Part shown: piece by piece, positions 10,892 to 23,879 of the stretch | Position numbering within the stretch: the first letter of the stretch is position 1 | How the letters are laid out: every line of letters starts with the position of its first letter | Origin: Hippophae tibetana | Taxonomy: Eukaryota; Streptophyta; Magnoliopsida; Rosales; Elaeagnaceae | Direction: 5' to 3' | DNA length: 64,000 nt | Assembly (NCBI GenBank): GCA_037013495.1 | Contig: CM072801.1 | Span: 106,089,816 to 106,153,815 of the forward strand | Made by a program: the position numbers and the translations under genes | The notes under the pieces: generated by a model | Told to the model about the DNA's origin: nothing | What the model saw: only the letters and a program-made list of their open reading frames with translations | The model's database searches: none

Positions 10892-13441
10892 CTTTAGTAA
10901 ATCTAATATATTAAGATAGATATTCTATTTTGGGCAACCAAGGCTTCGATACCAAATGATACGGATCTTTTATGCGGACCATTTTGGAAACCATGAACTC
11001 AAAGGAATGAGAAAGATTGAATTGCTAAGAACATGGTTAATATAATCAAATTTGAACAATAGAGAACACGATTAGAAAACCACGTAAAAAAGTGAGATCA
11101 AACTATTAGTCTTCGGAAAGTAGTGTAAGCGATGGAATTTGGGTTCTAAAAGTGGACAACAGAACTATTTTTTACTTAATGTTTTTGCAAATTGAAATGA
11201 GTTTAGATTTGATATTTTATAATAGTCGTTTTGATGTATGACTTAAAAGTTATAACAGTTTAAAGTTGGAACCTCAATAAATAATTTCTTTTTTTTAAAT
11301 TACGAACTCTTGAAATTTTATTGTTTTTTTATTCAGGAGGAAAGATAGGTTGAACACCAAAAACAAAAACATGAAATGATACAGTGAATTAAAAGAAAAG
11401 TATGAAATGAAATGCAAATAAGAAAATAATGACAACAAAATCTTAAGAAAACCAAAGACTTGTAGAAATATTTGTTTCTTTAATTGTGATTTGGAGCAAA
11501 AGAATGCAAAAAACAATAAAATGGAAACCTTTAGTAAATCTAATATATTAAGATAGATATTCTATTTTGGGCAACCAAGGCTTCGATACCAAATGATACG
11601 GATCTTTTATGCGGACCATTTTGGAAACCATGAACTCAAAGGAATGAGAAAGATTGAATTGCTAAGAACATGGTTAATATAATCAAATTTGAACAATTAA
11701 GAACACGATTAGAAAACCATGCAAAAATGTGAGACCAAACTATTACACTTCGGAAAGTAGTGTAAGCGATGCAATTTGGGTTCTAAAAAGTGGACAACTG
11801 AACTATTTTTTACTTTTTGTTTTTGCAAATTGAAATGAGTTTAGATTTGATATTTTATAATAGTCGTTTTGATGTATGACTTAAAAGTTATAACAGTTTA
11901 AAGTTGGAACCTCAATAAATAATTTCTTTTTTTTAAATTACGAACTCTTGAAATTTTATTGTTTTTTTATTCAGGAGCAAAGATAGGTTGAACACCAAAA
12001 ACAAAAACATGAAAATGATACAGTGAATTAAAAGAAAAGTATGAAATTAAATGCAAATAAGAAAATAATGACAACAAAATCTTAAGAAAACAAAAGACTT
12101 GTAGAAATATTTGTTTCTTTAATTGTGATTTGGAGCAAAAGAATGCAAAAAACAATAAAATGGAAACCTTTAGTAAATCTAATATATTAAGATAGATATT
12201 CTATTTTGGGCAACCAAGGCTTCGATACCAAATGATACGGATCTTTTATGCGGACCATTTTGGAAACCATGAACTCAAAGGAATGAGAAAGATTGAATTG
12301 CTAAGAACATGGTTAATATAATCAAATTTGAACAATAGAGAACACGATTAGAAAACCACGTAAAAATGTGAGATCAAACTATTAGTCTTCGGAAAGTAGT
12401 GTAAGCGATGGAATTTGGGTTCTAAAAGTGGACAACAGAACTATTTTTTACTTAATGTTTTTGCAAATTGAAATGAGTTTAGATTTGATATTTTATAATA
12501 GTCGTTTTGATGTATGACTTAAAAGTTATAACAGTTTAAAGTTGGAACCTCAATAAATAATTTCTTTTTTTTAAATTACGAACTCTTGAAATTTTATTGT
12601 TTTTTTATTCAGGAGGAAAGATAGGTTGAACACCAAAAACAAAAACATGAAATGATACAGTGAATTAAAAGAAAAGTATGAAATGAAATGCAAATAAGAA
12701 AATAATGACAACAAAATCTTAAGAAAACCAAAGACTTGTAGAAATATTTGTTTCTTTAATTGTGATTTGGAGCAAAAGAATGCAAAAAACAATAAAATGG
12801 AAACCTTTAGTAAATCTAATATATTAAGATAGATATTCTATTTTGGGCAACCAAGGCTTCGATACCAAATGATACGGATCTTTTATGCGGACCATTTTGG
12901 AAACCATGAACTCAAAGGAATGAGAAAGATTGAATTGCTAAGAACATGGTTAATATAATCAAATTTGAACAATAGAGAACACGATTAGAAAACCACGTAA
13001 AAATGTGAGATCAAACTATTAGTCTTCGGAAAGTAGTGTAAGCGATGGAATTTGGGTTCTAAAAGTGGACAACAGAACTATTTTTTACTTAATGTTTTTG
13101 CAAATTGAAATCAGTTTAGATTTGATATTTTATAATAGTCGTTTTGATGTATGACTTAAAAGTTATAACAGTTTAAAGTTGGAACCTCAATAAATAATTT
13201 CTTTTTTTTAAATTACGAACTCTTGAAATTTTATTGTTTTTTTATTCAGGAGGAAAGATAGGTTGAACACCAAAAACAAAAACATGAAATGATACAGTGA
13301 ATTAAAAGAAAAGTATGAAATGAAATGCAAATAAGAAAATAATGACAACAAAATCTTAAGAAAACCAAAGACTTGTAGAAATATTTGTTTCTTTAATTGT
13401 GATTTGGAGCAAAAGAATGCAAAAAACAATAAAATGGAAAC
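10892..13441 (+). repeat. Higher-order unit A4 (4-monomer core, 2,550 bp)
   Basis: Markers lie at 10944, 11581, 12220 and 12857 with spacings 637, 639, 637 and 637. It is the fourth copy of the a-b-c-d core and ends the homogeneous short-monomer block. The following monomer (marker 13494) still has block A character at its left end but grades into block B character (ctccagaaattttgttg, ttcaagagc) within its right half. Confidence 0.83.
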
Positions 13442-15389
13442 ATTTAGTAAATCTAATATATTAAGATAGATATTCTATTTTGGGCAACCAAGGCTTCGAT
13501 ACCAAATGATACGGATCTTTTATGCGGACCATTTTGGAAACCATGAAATCAAAGGAATGAGAAAGATTGAATTGCTAAGAACATGGTTAATATAATCAAA
13601 TTTGAACAATAGAGAACACGATTAGAAAACCACGTAAAAATGTGAGATCAAACTATTAGTCTTCGGAAAGTAGTTTAAGCGATGGAATTTGGGTTCTAAA
13701 AGTGGACAACAGAACTATTTTTTACTTAATGTTTTTGCAAATTGAAATGAGTTTAGATTTGATATTTTATAATAGTCGTTTTGATGTATGACTTAAAACT
13801 TATAACAGTTTAAAGTTGGAACCTCAATAAATAATTTCTTTTTTTTAAATTACGAACTCCAGAAATTTTGTTGTTTTTTTTATTCAAGAGCAAAGATAGG
13901 TTGAACACAGAAAACAAAAACATGAAAATGATACAGTGAATTAAAAGGAAAGTATGAAATGAAATGCAAATAAGAAAATTATGACAACAAAATCAAAAGA
14001 AAACAAAAGACTTGTAGAAATATTTGTTTCTTTTATTGTGATTTGGACCAAAAGAATGCAAACAAATAAAATAAAATGGAAACATTTAGTAAATCTAAAA
14101 TTCAAAAAATAGGTATATTAAGAGAGATATACTATTTTGGACAACCAAGGCGTCGATACCAAATGATACAGATATTTTATGCGGACTATTTTGGAAACCA
14201 TGAACTCAAAGGAATGAGAAAGATTGAATTGCTAAGAACATGGTTAATATAATCAAATTTGAACAATTAAGAACACGATTGGAAAACCACGCAAAAATGT
14301 GAGACCAAACTATTACACTTCTAAAAGTAGTGTAAGCGATGGAATTTGGGTTCTAAAAAGTGGACAACTGAACTATTTTTTACTTTATGTTTTTGCAAAT
14401 TGAAATGAGTTTAGATTTGATATTTTATAATAGTCGTTCTGGTGTATGACTTAAAAGTTATAACAGTTTAAAGTTGGAACCTCAATAAATAATTTGTTTT
14501 TTTTAAATTACGAAATCCAGAAATTTTGTTGTTTTATTTTCAGGATCAAAGATTGGTTGAACGCCGAAAAAAAAGAACAGAAAAATGATACAGTGAATTA
14601 AAAGAAAAGTACGAAATAAAATGCAAATAAGAAAATAATGACAACAAAATCTAAAGAAAACAAAGGACTTGTAGAAATATTTGTTTCTTTAATTATGATT
14701 TGGACGAAAAGAATGCAAAAACCAATAAAATGGAAAACTTTATTAAATTGAAAATTCAAAAAATAGATCTATTAAGATAGATATTCTATTTTGGGAACCA
14801 AACCTTCGATACCTAATGATACGGATGTTTTATGCGGAGCATTTTGGAAACCATGAACTCAAAGGAATGAGAAAGATTGAATTGCTAATAACATGGTTAT
14901 TATAATCAAATTTGAACAATTAAGAACACGATTACAAAACCACGCAAAAATGTGAGACCAAACTATTACACTTCAGAAAGTAGTGTAAGCGATGGAAATT
15001 GGGTTCTAAAAGTGGACAACTAAACTATTTTTTACTTTATGTTTTTGCAAATTGAAATAACTTTAGATTTGATATTTTATAATAGTCGTTTTGATTTATG
15101 ACTTAAAAGTTATAACAGTTTAAAGTTGGAACCTCAATAAATAATTTCTTTTTTTTAAATTACGAACTCCACAAATTTTGTTGTTTTTTATTCAGAAGCA
15201 AAGATAGGTTGAACACCGAAAACAATGAATATGAAAATGATACAGTGAATTAAAAGAAAAGTACGAAATGAAATGCAAATAAGAAAATAATGACAACAAA
15301 ATCTAAAGAAAACAAAGGACTTGTAGAAATATTTGTTTCTTTAATTATGATTTGGACGAAAAGAATGCAAAAAACAATAAAATGGAAAA

Positions 15390-16043
15390 CTTTATCAAAT
15401 CGAAAATTCAAAAAATAGATGTATTAAGATAGCTATTCTATTTTGGGCAACCAAGGCTTCGATACCAAATGATACGGATGTTTTATGCGGACCATTTTGG
15501 AAACCATGAACTCAAAGGAATGAGAAAGATTGAATTGCTAAGAACATGGTTAATATAATCAAATTTGAACAATTAAGAACACGATTGGAAAACCACGCAA
15601 AAATGTGAGACCAAACTATTACACTTCGGAAAGTAGTGTAAGCGATAGAAATTGGGTTCTAAAAAGTGGACAACTGAACTATTTTTTACTTTATGTTTTT
15701 GCAAATTGAAATGAGTTTAGATTTGATATTTTATAATAGTCGTTTTCATTTATGACTTAAAAGTTATAACAGTTTAAAGTTGGAACCTCAATAAATAATT
15801 TGTTTTTTTTAAATTACGAACTCCACAAATTTTGTTGTTTTTTATTCAGGATCAAAGATTGGTTGAACGCCGAAAACAAAGAACATGAAAATGATACAGT
15901 GAATTAAAAGAAAAGTACGAAATGAAATGCAAATAAGAAAATAATGACAACAAAATCTAAAGAAAACAAAGGACTTGTAGAAATATTTGTTTCTTTAATT
16001 ATGATTTGGACGAAAAGAATGCAAAAAACAATAAAATGGAAAA
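15390..16043 (+). repeat. Reference long monomer (654 bp)
   Basis: Same phase as the short reference, beginning ctttatcaaatcg. It carries the 15-bp segment aaattcaaaaaatag at 15404-15418. Other bases that often mark this family against the block A short monomers are ttacacttc instead of ttagtcttc, gattaagaac-type caattaagaac instead of caatagagaac, and gatttatgac instead of gatgtatgac. These markers are not perfectly linked, so monomers are mosaics and not members of two clean clades. Sixty-two of 98 intervals are of this length class. Confidence 0.9.
15404..15418 (+). other. 15-bp presence/absence segment defining the length classes
   Basis: Sequence aaattcaaaaaatag. Long monomers read ...aaatcga + segment + atatattaag; short ones read ...aaatcta + atatattaag. 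The monomers at 14151, 17422 and 31095 have the short-type left flank tagtaaatct together with the segment, so the long form is probably ancestral and the short form a deletion. Present in roughly 62 of 98 intervals. Confidence 0.88.
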
Positions 16044-16697
16044 CTTTATCAAATCGAAAATTCAAAAAATAGATATATTAAGATAGATATTCTATTTTGG
16101 GCAACCAAGGCTTCGATACCAAATGATACGGATCTTTTATGCGGACCATTTTGCAAACCATGAACTCAAAGGAATGAGAAAGATTGAATTGCTAAGAACA
16201 TGGTTAATATAATCAAATTTGAACAATTAAGAACACGATTAGAAAACCATCCAAAAATGTGAGACCAAACTATTACACTTCGGAAAGTAGTGTAAGCGAT
16301 GCAATTTGGGTTCTAAAAAGTGGACAACTGAACTATTTTTTACTTTTTGTTTTTGCAAATTGAAATGAGTTTAGATTTGATATTTTATAATAGTCGTTTT
16401 GATGTATGACTTAAAAGTTATAACAGTTTAAAGTTGGAAACTCAATAAATAATTTCTTTTTTTTAAATTACGAACTCCAAAAATTTTGTTGTTTTTTATT
16501 CAGGAGGAAAGATAGGATGAACACCGAAAACAAAGAACATGAAAATGATACAGGGAATTAAAAGAAAAGTACCAAATGAAATGCAAATAAGAAAATAATG
16601 ACAACAAAATCTAAAGAAAACAAAGGACTTGTAGAAATATTTGTTTCTTTAATTATGATTTGCACGAAAAGAATGCAAAAAACAATAAAATGGAAAA

Positions 16698-19600
16698 CTT
16701 TATCAAATCGAAAATTCAAAAAAATAGATATATTAAGAGAGATATTCTATTTTGGGCAACCAAGGCTTCGATACCAAATGATACGGATCTTTTATGTCGA
16801 CCATTTTGGAAACCATGAACTCAAAGGAATGAGAAAGATTGAATTGCTAAGAACATGGTTAATATAATCAAATTTGAACAATAGAGAACACGATTAGAAA
16901 ACCACGTAAAAATGTGAGATCAAACTATTAGTCTTCGGAAAGTAGTCTAAGCGATGGAATTTGGGTTCTAAAAGTGGACAACTGAACTATTTTTTACTTA
17001 ATGTTTTTGCAAATTGAAATGAGTTTAGATTTGATATTTTATAATAGTCGTTTTGATGTATGACTTAAAACTTATAACAGTTTAAAGTTGGAACCTCAAT
17101 AAATAATTTCTTTTTTTTAAATTACGAACTCCAGAAATTTTGTTGTTTTTTTATTCAAGAGCAAAGATAGGTTGAACACAGAAAACAAAAACATGAAAAT
17201 GATACAGTGAATTAAAAGAAAAGTATGAAATGAAATGCAAATAAGAAAATTATGACAGCAAAATCAAAATAAAACAAAATACTTGTAGAAATATTTGTTT
17301 CTTTAATTGTGATTTGGACCAAAAGAATGCAAAAAAATAAAATAAAATGGAAACATTTAGTAAATCTAAAATTCAAAAAATAGGTATATTAAGAGAGATA
17401 TACTATTTTGGACAACCAAGGCGTCGATACCAAATGATACAGATATTTTATGCGGACTATTTTGGAAACCATGAACTCAAAGGAATGAGAAAGATTGAAT
17501 TGCTAAGAACATGGTTAATATAATCAAATTTGAACAATTAAGAACACGATTGGAAAACCACGCAAAAATGTGAGACCAAACTATTACACTTCTAAAAGTA
17601 GTGTAAACGATGGAATTTGGGTTCTAAAAAGTGGACAACTGAACTATTTTTTACTTTATGTTTTTGCAAATTGAAATGAGTTTAGATTTGATATTTTATA
17701 ATAGTCGTTCTGGTGTATGACTTAAAAGTTATAACAGTTTAGAGTTGGAACCTCAATAAATAATTTGTTTTTTTTAAATTACGAACTCCAGAAATTTTGT
17801 TGTTTTATTTTCAGGATCAAAGATTGGTTGAACGCCGAAAAAAAAGAACAGAAAAATGATACAGTGAATTAAAAGAAAAGTACGAAATAAAATGCAAATA
17901 AGAAAATAATGACAACAAAATCTAAAGAAAACAAAGGACTTGTAGAAATATTTGTTTCTTTAATTATGATTTGGACGAAAAGAATGCAAAAACCAATAAA
18001 ATGGAAAACTTTATTAAATTGAAAATTCAAAAAATAGATATATTAAGATAGATATTCTATTTTGGGAACCAAACCTTCGATACCTAAGGATACGGATGTT
18101 TTATGCGGACCATTTTGGAAACCATGAACTCAAAGGAATGAGAAAGATTGAATTGCTAATAACATGGTTAATATAATCAAATTTGAACAATTAAGAACAC
18201 GATTACAAAACCACGCAAAAATGTGAGACCAAACTATTACACTTCAGAAAGTAGTGTAAGCGATGGAAATTGGGTTCTAAAAGTGGACAACTAAACTATT
18301 TTTTAATTTATCTTTTTGCAAATTGAAATGAGTTTAGATTTGATATTTTATAATAGTCGTTTTGATTTATGACTTAAAAGTTATAACAGTTTAAAGTTGG
18401 AACCTCAATAAATAATTTCTCTTTTTTAAATTACGAACTCCACAAATTTTGTTGTTTTTTATTCAGAAGCAAAGATAGGTTGAACACCGAAAACAATGAA
18501 TATGAAAATGATACAGTGAATTAAAAGAAAAGTACGAAATGAAATGCAAATAAGAAAATAATGACAACAAAATCTAAAGAAAACAAAGGACTTGTAGAAA
18601 TATTTGTTTCTTTAATTATGATTTGGACGAAAAGAATGCAAAAAACAATAAAATGGAAAACTTTATCAAATCGAAAATTCAAAAAATAGATATATTAAGA
18701 TAGATATTCTATTTTGGGCAACCAAGGCTTCGATACCAAATGATACGGATGTTTTATGCGGACCATTTTGGAAACCATGAACTCAAAGGAATGAGAAAGA
18801 TTGAATTGCTAAGAACATGGTTAATATAATCAAATTTGAACAATTAAAAACACGATTGGAAAACCACGCAAAAATGTGAGACCAAACTATTACACTTCGG
18901 AAAGTAATGTAAGCGATGGAAATTGGGTTCTAAAAAGTGGACAACTGAACTATTTTTTACTTTATGTTTTTGCAAATTGAAATGAGTTTAGATTTGATAT
19001 TTTATAATAGTCGTTTTGATTTATGACTTAAAAGTTATAACAGTTTAAAGTTGGAACCTCAATAAATAATTTGTTTTTTTTAAATTACGAACTCCACAAA
19101 TTTTGTTGTTTTTTATTCAGGATGAAAGATTGGTTGAACGCCGAAAACAAAGAACATGAAAATGATACAGTGAATTAAAAGAAAAGTACGAAATGAAATG
19201 CAAATAAGAAAATAATGACAACAAAATCTAAAGAAAACAAAGGACTTGTAGAAATATTTGTTTCTTTAATTATGATTTGGACGAAAAGAATGCAAAAAAC
19301 AATAAAATGGAAAACTTTATCAAATCGAAAATTCAAAAAATAGATATATTAAGATAGATATTCTATTTTGGGCAACCAAGGCTTCGATACCAAATGATAC
19401 GGATCTTTTATGCGGACCATTTTGGAAACCATGAACTCAAAGGAATGAGAAAGATTGAATTGCTAAGAACATGGTTAATATAATCAAATTTGAACAATTA
19501 AAAACACGATTGGAAAACCACGCAAAAATGTGAGACCAAACTATTACACTTCGGAAAGTAGTGTAAGCGATGGAAATTGGGTTCTAAAAAGTGGACAACT

Positions 19601-20623
19601 GAACTATTTTTTACTTTATGTTTTTGCAAATTGAAATGAGTTTAGATTTGATATTTTATAATAGTCGTTTTGATTTATGACTTAAAAGTTATAACAGTTT
19701 AAAGTTGGAACCTCAATAAATAATTTGTTTTTTTTAAATTACGAACTCCACAAATTTTGTTGTTTTTTATTCAGGATCAAGGATTGGTTGAACGCCGAAA
19801 ACAAAGAACATGAAAATGATACAGTAAATTAAAAGAAAAGTACGAAATGAAATGCAAATAAGAAAATAATGACAACAAAATCTAAAGAAAACAAAGGACT
19901 TGTAGAAATATTTGTTTCTTTAATTATGATTTGGACGAAAAGAATGCAAAAAACAATAAAATGGAAAACTTTATCAAATCGAAAATTCAAAAAATAGATA
20001 TATTAAGATAGATATTCTATTTTGGGCAACCAAGGCTTCGATACCAAATGATACGGATCTTTTATGCGGACCATTTTGGAAACCATGAACTCAAAGGAAT
20101 GAGAAAGATTGAATTGCTAAGAACATGGTTAATATAATCAAATTTGAACAATTAAGAACACGATTAGAAAACCATGCAAAAATGTGAGACCAAACTATTA
20201 CACTTCGGAAAGTAGTGTAAGCGATGCAATTTGGGTTCTAAAAAGTGGACAACTGAACTATTTTTTACTTTTTGTTTTTGCAAATTGAAATGAGTTTAGA
20301 TTTGATATTTTATAATAGTCGTTTTGATGTATGACTTAAAAGTTATAACAGTTTAAAGTTGGAAACTCAATAAATAATTTCTTTTTTTTAAATTACGAAC
20401 TCCAAAAATTTTGTTGTTTTTTATTCAGGAGGAAAGATAGGATGAACACCGAAAACAAAGAACATGAAAATGATACAGGGAATTAAAAGAAAAGTACGAA
20501 ATGAAATGCAAATAAGAAAATAATGACAACAAAATCTAAAGAAAACAAAGGACTTGTAGAAATATTTGTTTCTTTAATTATGATTTGGACGAAAAGAATG
20601 CAAAAAACAATAAAATGGAAAAC
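16698..20623 (+). repeat. Higher-order unit B2 (6 monomers)
   Basis: Markers lie at 16766, 17422, 18075, 18728, 19382 and 20036. The 17422, 18075 and 18728 monomers match B1 at +3,271 bp. The added member at 19382 closely resembles its left neighbour at 18728 (both caattaaaaacacgattgg, gatggaaattggg), so a single-monomer duplication is the simple reading. The first monomer (16766) is a hybrid: its left half has atgtcgaccattttgg as at 20692, and its right half has agatcaaactattagtcttc and ttcaagagc as in the monomer at 13494. Confidence 0.83.
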
Positions 20624-21273
20624 ATTTATCAAATCGAAAATTCAAAAAAATAGATATATTAAGAGAGATATTCTATTTTGGGCAACCAAGGCTTCGATAC
20701 CAAATGATACGGATCTTTTATGTCGACCATTTTGGAAACCATGAACTCAAAGGAATGAGAAAGATTGAATTGCTAAGAACATGGTTAATATAATCAAATT
20801 TGAACAATAGAGAATACGATAAGAAAACCCCACAAAAATGTGAGACCAAACTATTAGACTTCAGACAGTAGTGTAAGCGATGGAATTTGGGTTCTAAAAG
20901 TGGAAAACTAAACAATTTTTTACTTTATGTTTTTGCAAATTGAAATGAGTTTAGATTTGATATTTTATAATAGTCGTTTTGATGTATGACTTAAAAATTA
21001 TAACAGTTTAAAGTTGGAACCTGAATAAATAATTTCTTTTTTTTAAATTACGAACTCCAGAAATTTTGTTGTTTTTTTATTCAGGAGCAAAGATAGGTTG
21101 AACACCGAAAACAAAAACATGAAAATAATACAGTGAATTAAAAGAAAAGTACGAAATAAAATGCAAATAAGAAAATAATGACAACAAAATCTAAAGAAAA
21201 CAAAAGACTTGTAGAAATATTTGTTTCTTTAGTTGTGATTTGGACCAAAAGAATGCAAAACAAAAATGGAAAA
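20624..21273 (+). repeat. Rare-variant monomer, copy 1 of 3
   Basis: Marked by cgataagaaaaccccac, cttcagacagtag, gtggaaaactaaacaat and ggaacctgaataaat, none of which I noticed together elsewhere except in the monomers at 40800-41452 and 61588-62224. Marker-to-marker distances are 20,175 and 20,773 bp. Confidence 0.8.
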
Positions 21274-23879
21274 CTAAAGTAAATCTAATATATTAAGATA
21301 GATATTCTATTTTGGGTAACCAAGGCTTCGATACCAAATGATACGGATCTTTTATGCGGAGCATTTTGGAAACCATGAACTCAAAGGAATGAGAAAGATT
21401 GAATTGCCTAGAACATGGTTAATATAATCAAATTTGAACAATAGAGAACACGATTAGAAAACCCCGCAAAAATGTGAGACCAAACTATTAGACTTCCAAA
21501 AGTAGTGTAAGCAATGGAATTTGGGTTCTAAAAGTGGACAACAGAACTATTTTTTACTTAATGTTATTGCAAATTGAAATTAGTTTAGATTTGATATTTT
21601 ATAATAGTCGTTTTGATGTATGACTTAAAAGTTATAACAGTTTAAAGTTGGAACCTCACTACATAATTTCTTTTTTTTTTAAATTACGAACTCCAGATTT
21701 TTTGTTGTTTTTCATTCAGGATCAAAGATTAGTTGAACACCGAAAACAAAGAACATGAAAATGAAATAGTGAATTAAAAGAAAAGTACGAAATGAAATGC
21801 AAATAAGAAAATAATGACACCAAAATCTAAAGAAAACGAAAGACTTGTAGAAATATTTGTTTCTTTAATTGTGATTTGGACGGAAAGAATGCAAAAAACA
21901 ATAAAATGGAAAACTTTATTAAATCTAAAATTCAAAAAACATATATATTAAGAGAGATATACTATTTTGGGCAACAAAGGCTTCGATACCAAATGATACG
22001 GATCTTTTATGCGGACCATTTTGGAAACCATGAACTCAAAGGAATTAGAAAGATTGAATTGCTAAGAACATGGTTAATATAATCAAATTTGACCAATTAA
22101 GAACACGATTAGAAAACCACGCAAAAATGTGAGACCAAACTATTAGACTTCAGAAAGTAGTGTAAGCGATGGAATTTGGGTTCTAAAAAGTGGACAACTG
22201 AACTATTTTTTACTTTATGTTTTTGCAAATTGAAATGAGTTTAGATTTGATATTTTATAATAGTCGTTTTGATGTATGACTTAAAAGTTATAACAGTTTA
22301 AAGTTGGAACCTCAATACATAATTTCTTTTTTTTTAAATTACGAACTCCAGAAATTTTGTTGTTTTTTTATTCAGAAGCAAAGATAGGTTGAACACCGAA
22401 AACAATGAATATGAAAATGATACAGTGAATTAAAAGAAAAGTACGAAATGAAATGCAAATAAGAAAATAATGACAACAAAATCTAAAGAAAACAAAGGAC
22501 TTGTAGAAATATTTGTTTCTTTAATTATGATTTGGACGAAAAGAATGCAAAAAACAATAAAATGGAAAACTTTATCAAATCGAAAATTCAAAAAATAGAT
22601 ATATTAAGATAGATATTCTATTTTCGGCAACCAAGGCTTCGATACCAAATGAAACGAATCTTTTATGCGGACCATTTTGGAAACCATGAACTCAAAGGAA
22701 TGAGAAAGATTGAATTGCTAAGAACATGGTTAATATAATCAAATTTGAACAATTAAGAACACGATTAGAAAACCACGCAAAAATGTGAGACCAAACTATT
22801 ACACTTCGAAAAGTAGGGTAAGCGATGGAATTTGGGTTCTAAAAAGTGGACAACAGAACTATTTTTTACTTTATGTTTTGGCAAATTGAAATGAGTTTAG
22901 ATTTGATATTTTATAATAGTCGTTTTGATGTATGACTTAAAAGTTATAACAGTTTAAAGTTGGAACCTCAATACATAATTTCTTTTTTTTTAAATTACGA
23001 ACTCCAGAAATTTTGTTGTTTTTTTATTCAGAAGCAAAGATAGGTTGAACACCGAAAACAATGAATATGAAAATGATACAGTGAATTAAAAGAAAAGTAC
23101 GAAATGAAATGCAAATAAGAAAATAATGACAACAAAATCTAAAGAAAACAAAGGACTTGTAGAAATATTTGTTTCTTTAATTATGATTTGGACGAAAAGA
23201 ATGCAAAAAACAATAAAATGGAAAACTTTATCAAATCGAAAATTCAAAAAATAGATATATTAAGATAGATATTCTATTTTGGGCAACCAAGGCTTCGATA
23301 CCAAATGATACGGATGTTTTATGCGGACCATTTTGGAAACCATGAACTCAAAGGAATGAGAAAGATTGAATTGCTAAGAACATGGTTAATATAATCAAAT
23401 TTGAACAATTAAGAACACGATTGGAAAACCACGCAAAAATGTGAGACCAAACTATTACACTTCGGAAAGTAGTGTAAGCGATGGAAATTGGGTTCTAAAA
23501 AGTGGACAACAGAACTATTTTTTACTTTATGTTTTTGCAAATTGAAATGAGTTTAGATTTGATATGTTATAATAGTCGTTTTGATTTATGACTTAAAAGT
23601 TATAACAGTTTAAAGTTGGAACCTCAATAAATAATTTGTTTTTTTTAAATTACGAACTCCACAAATTTTGTTGTTTTTTATTCAGGATCAAAGATTGGTT
23701 GAACGCCGAAAACAAAGAACATGAAAATGATACAGTGAATTAAAAGAAAAGTACGAAATGAAATGCAAATAAGAAAATAATGACAACAAAATCTAAAGAA
23801 AACAAAGGACTTGTAGAAATATTTGTTTCTTTAATTATGATTTGGACGAAAAGAATGCAAAAAACAATAAAATGGAAAA
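20624..23879 (+). repeat. Heterogeneous segment C0 (5 monomers)
   Basis: Markers lie at 20692, 21326, 21981, 22637 and 23293 (spacings 634, 655, 656, 656, 654). No two neighbours are close copies. The 21326 monomer is short (gggtaacc, gcggagcattttgg, aaccccgc). The 21981 monomer (gggcaacaaagg, ggaattagaaag, tttgaccaatt) is the same type as the third member of the block C trimer. The 22637 monomer (ttttcggcaacc, gtagggtaag, gttttggc) recurs, modified, at 29799. This looks like a junction zone between homogenised blocks. Confidence 0.8.

Larger units (their letters stand above)
13442..16697 (+). repeat. Higher-order unit B1 (5 monomers)
   Basis: Markers lie at 13494, 14151, 14804, 15457 and 16111. 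Distinctive members are the one at 14151 (gcgtcgatacc, acagatattttatgcggactatt, cttctaaaagtag, cgttctggtgt) and the one at 14804 (ttgggaaccaaaccttcg, acctaatgatac). B2 carries the same ordered series at +3,271 bp for markers 14151, 14804 and 15457, and at +3,925 bp for 16111, because B2 has one more monomer. All members from 14151 on carry the 15-bp segment. Confidence 0.83.

Noticed and set aside
404-13429. Repeated 62- and 73-codon minus-strand frames in block A, rich in Phe, Leu, Ser and Ile (for example 404-625 and 1076-1264)
   Set aside because: They are the complement of the A-rich plus-strand tail, have hydrophobic low-complexity content for that reason, and toggle between 62 and 73 codons through a one-base indel (catgaaatgat / catgaaaatgat). 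No recognisable domain and no sign of codon-level conservation.
16598-16867. 89-codon plus-strand frame, and shorter relatives at 20523, 21876, 25137, 27088, 29039, 29694, 33575, 38148 and 38802
   Set aside because: Open only in monomers with attaagagagat or an extra A; the same frame is stopped in most monomers. No recognised protein family. The Lys/Asn/Ile bias follows from AT-rich DNA.
20718-20915. 65-67-codon minus-strand frames at 20718, 40893, 48643, 53825, 55783 and 61666
   Set aside because: They are found only in the monomer variants that happen to lack stops there and follow the duplication pattern of those variants; nothing suggests selection for a protein.
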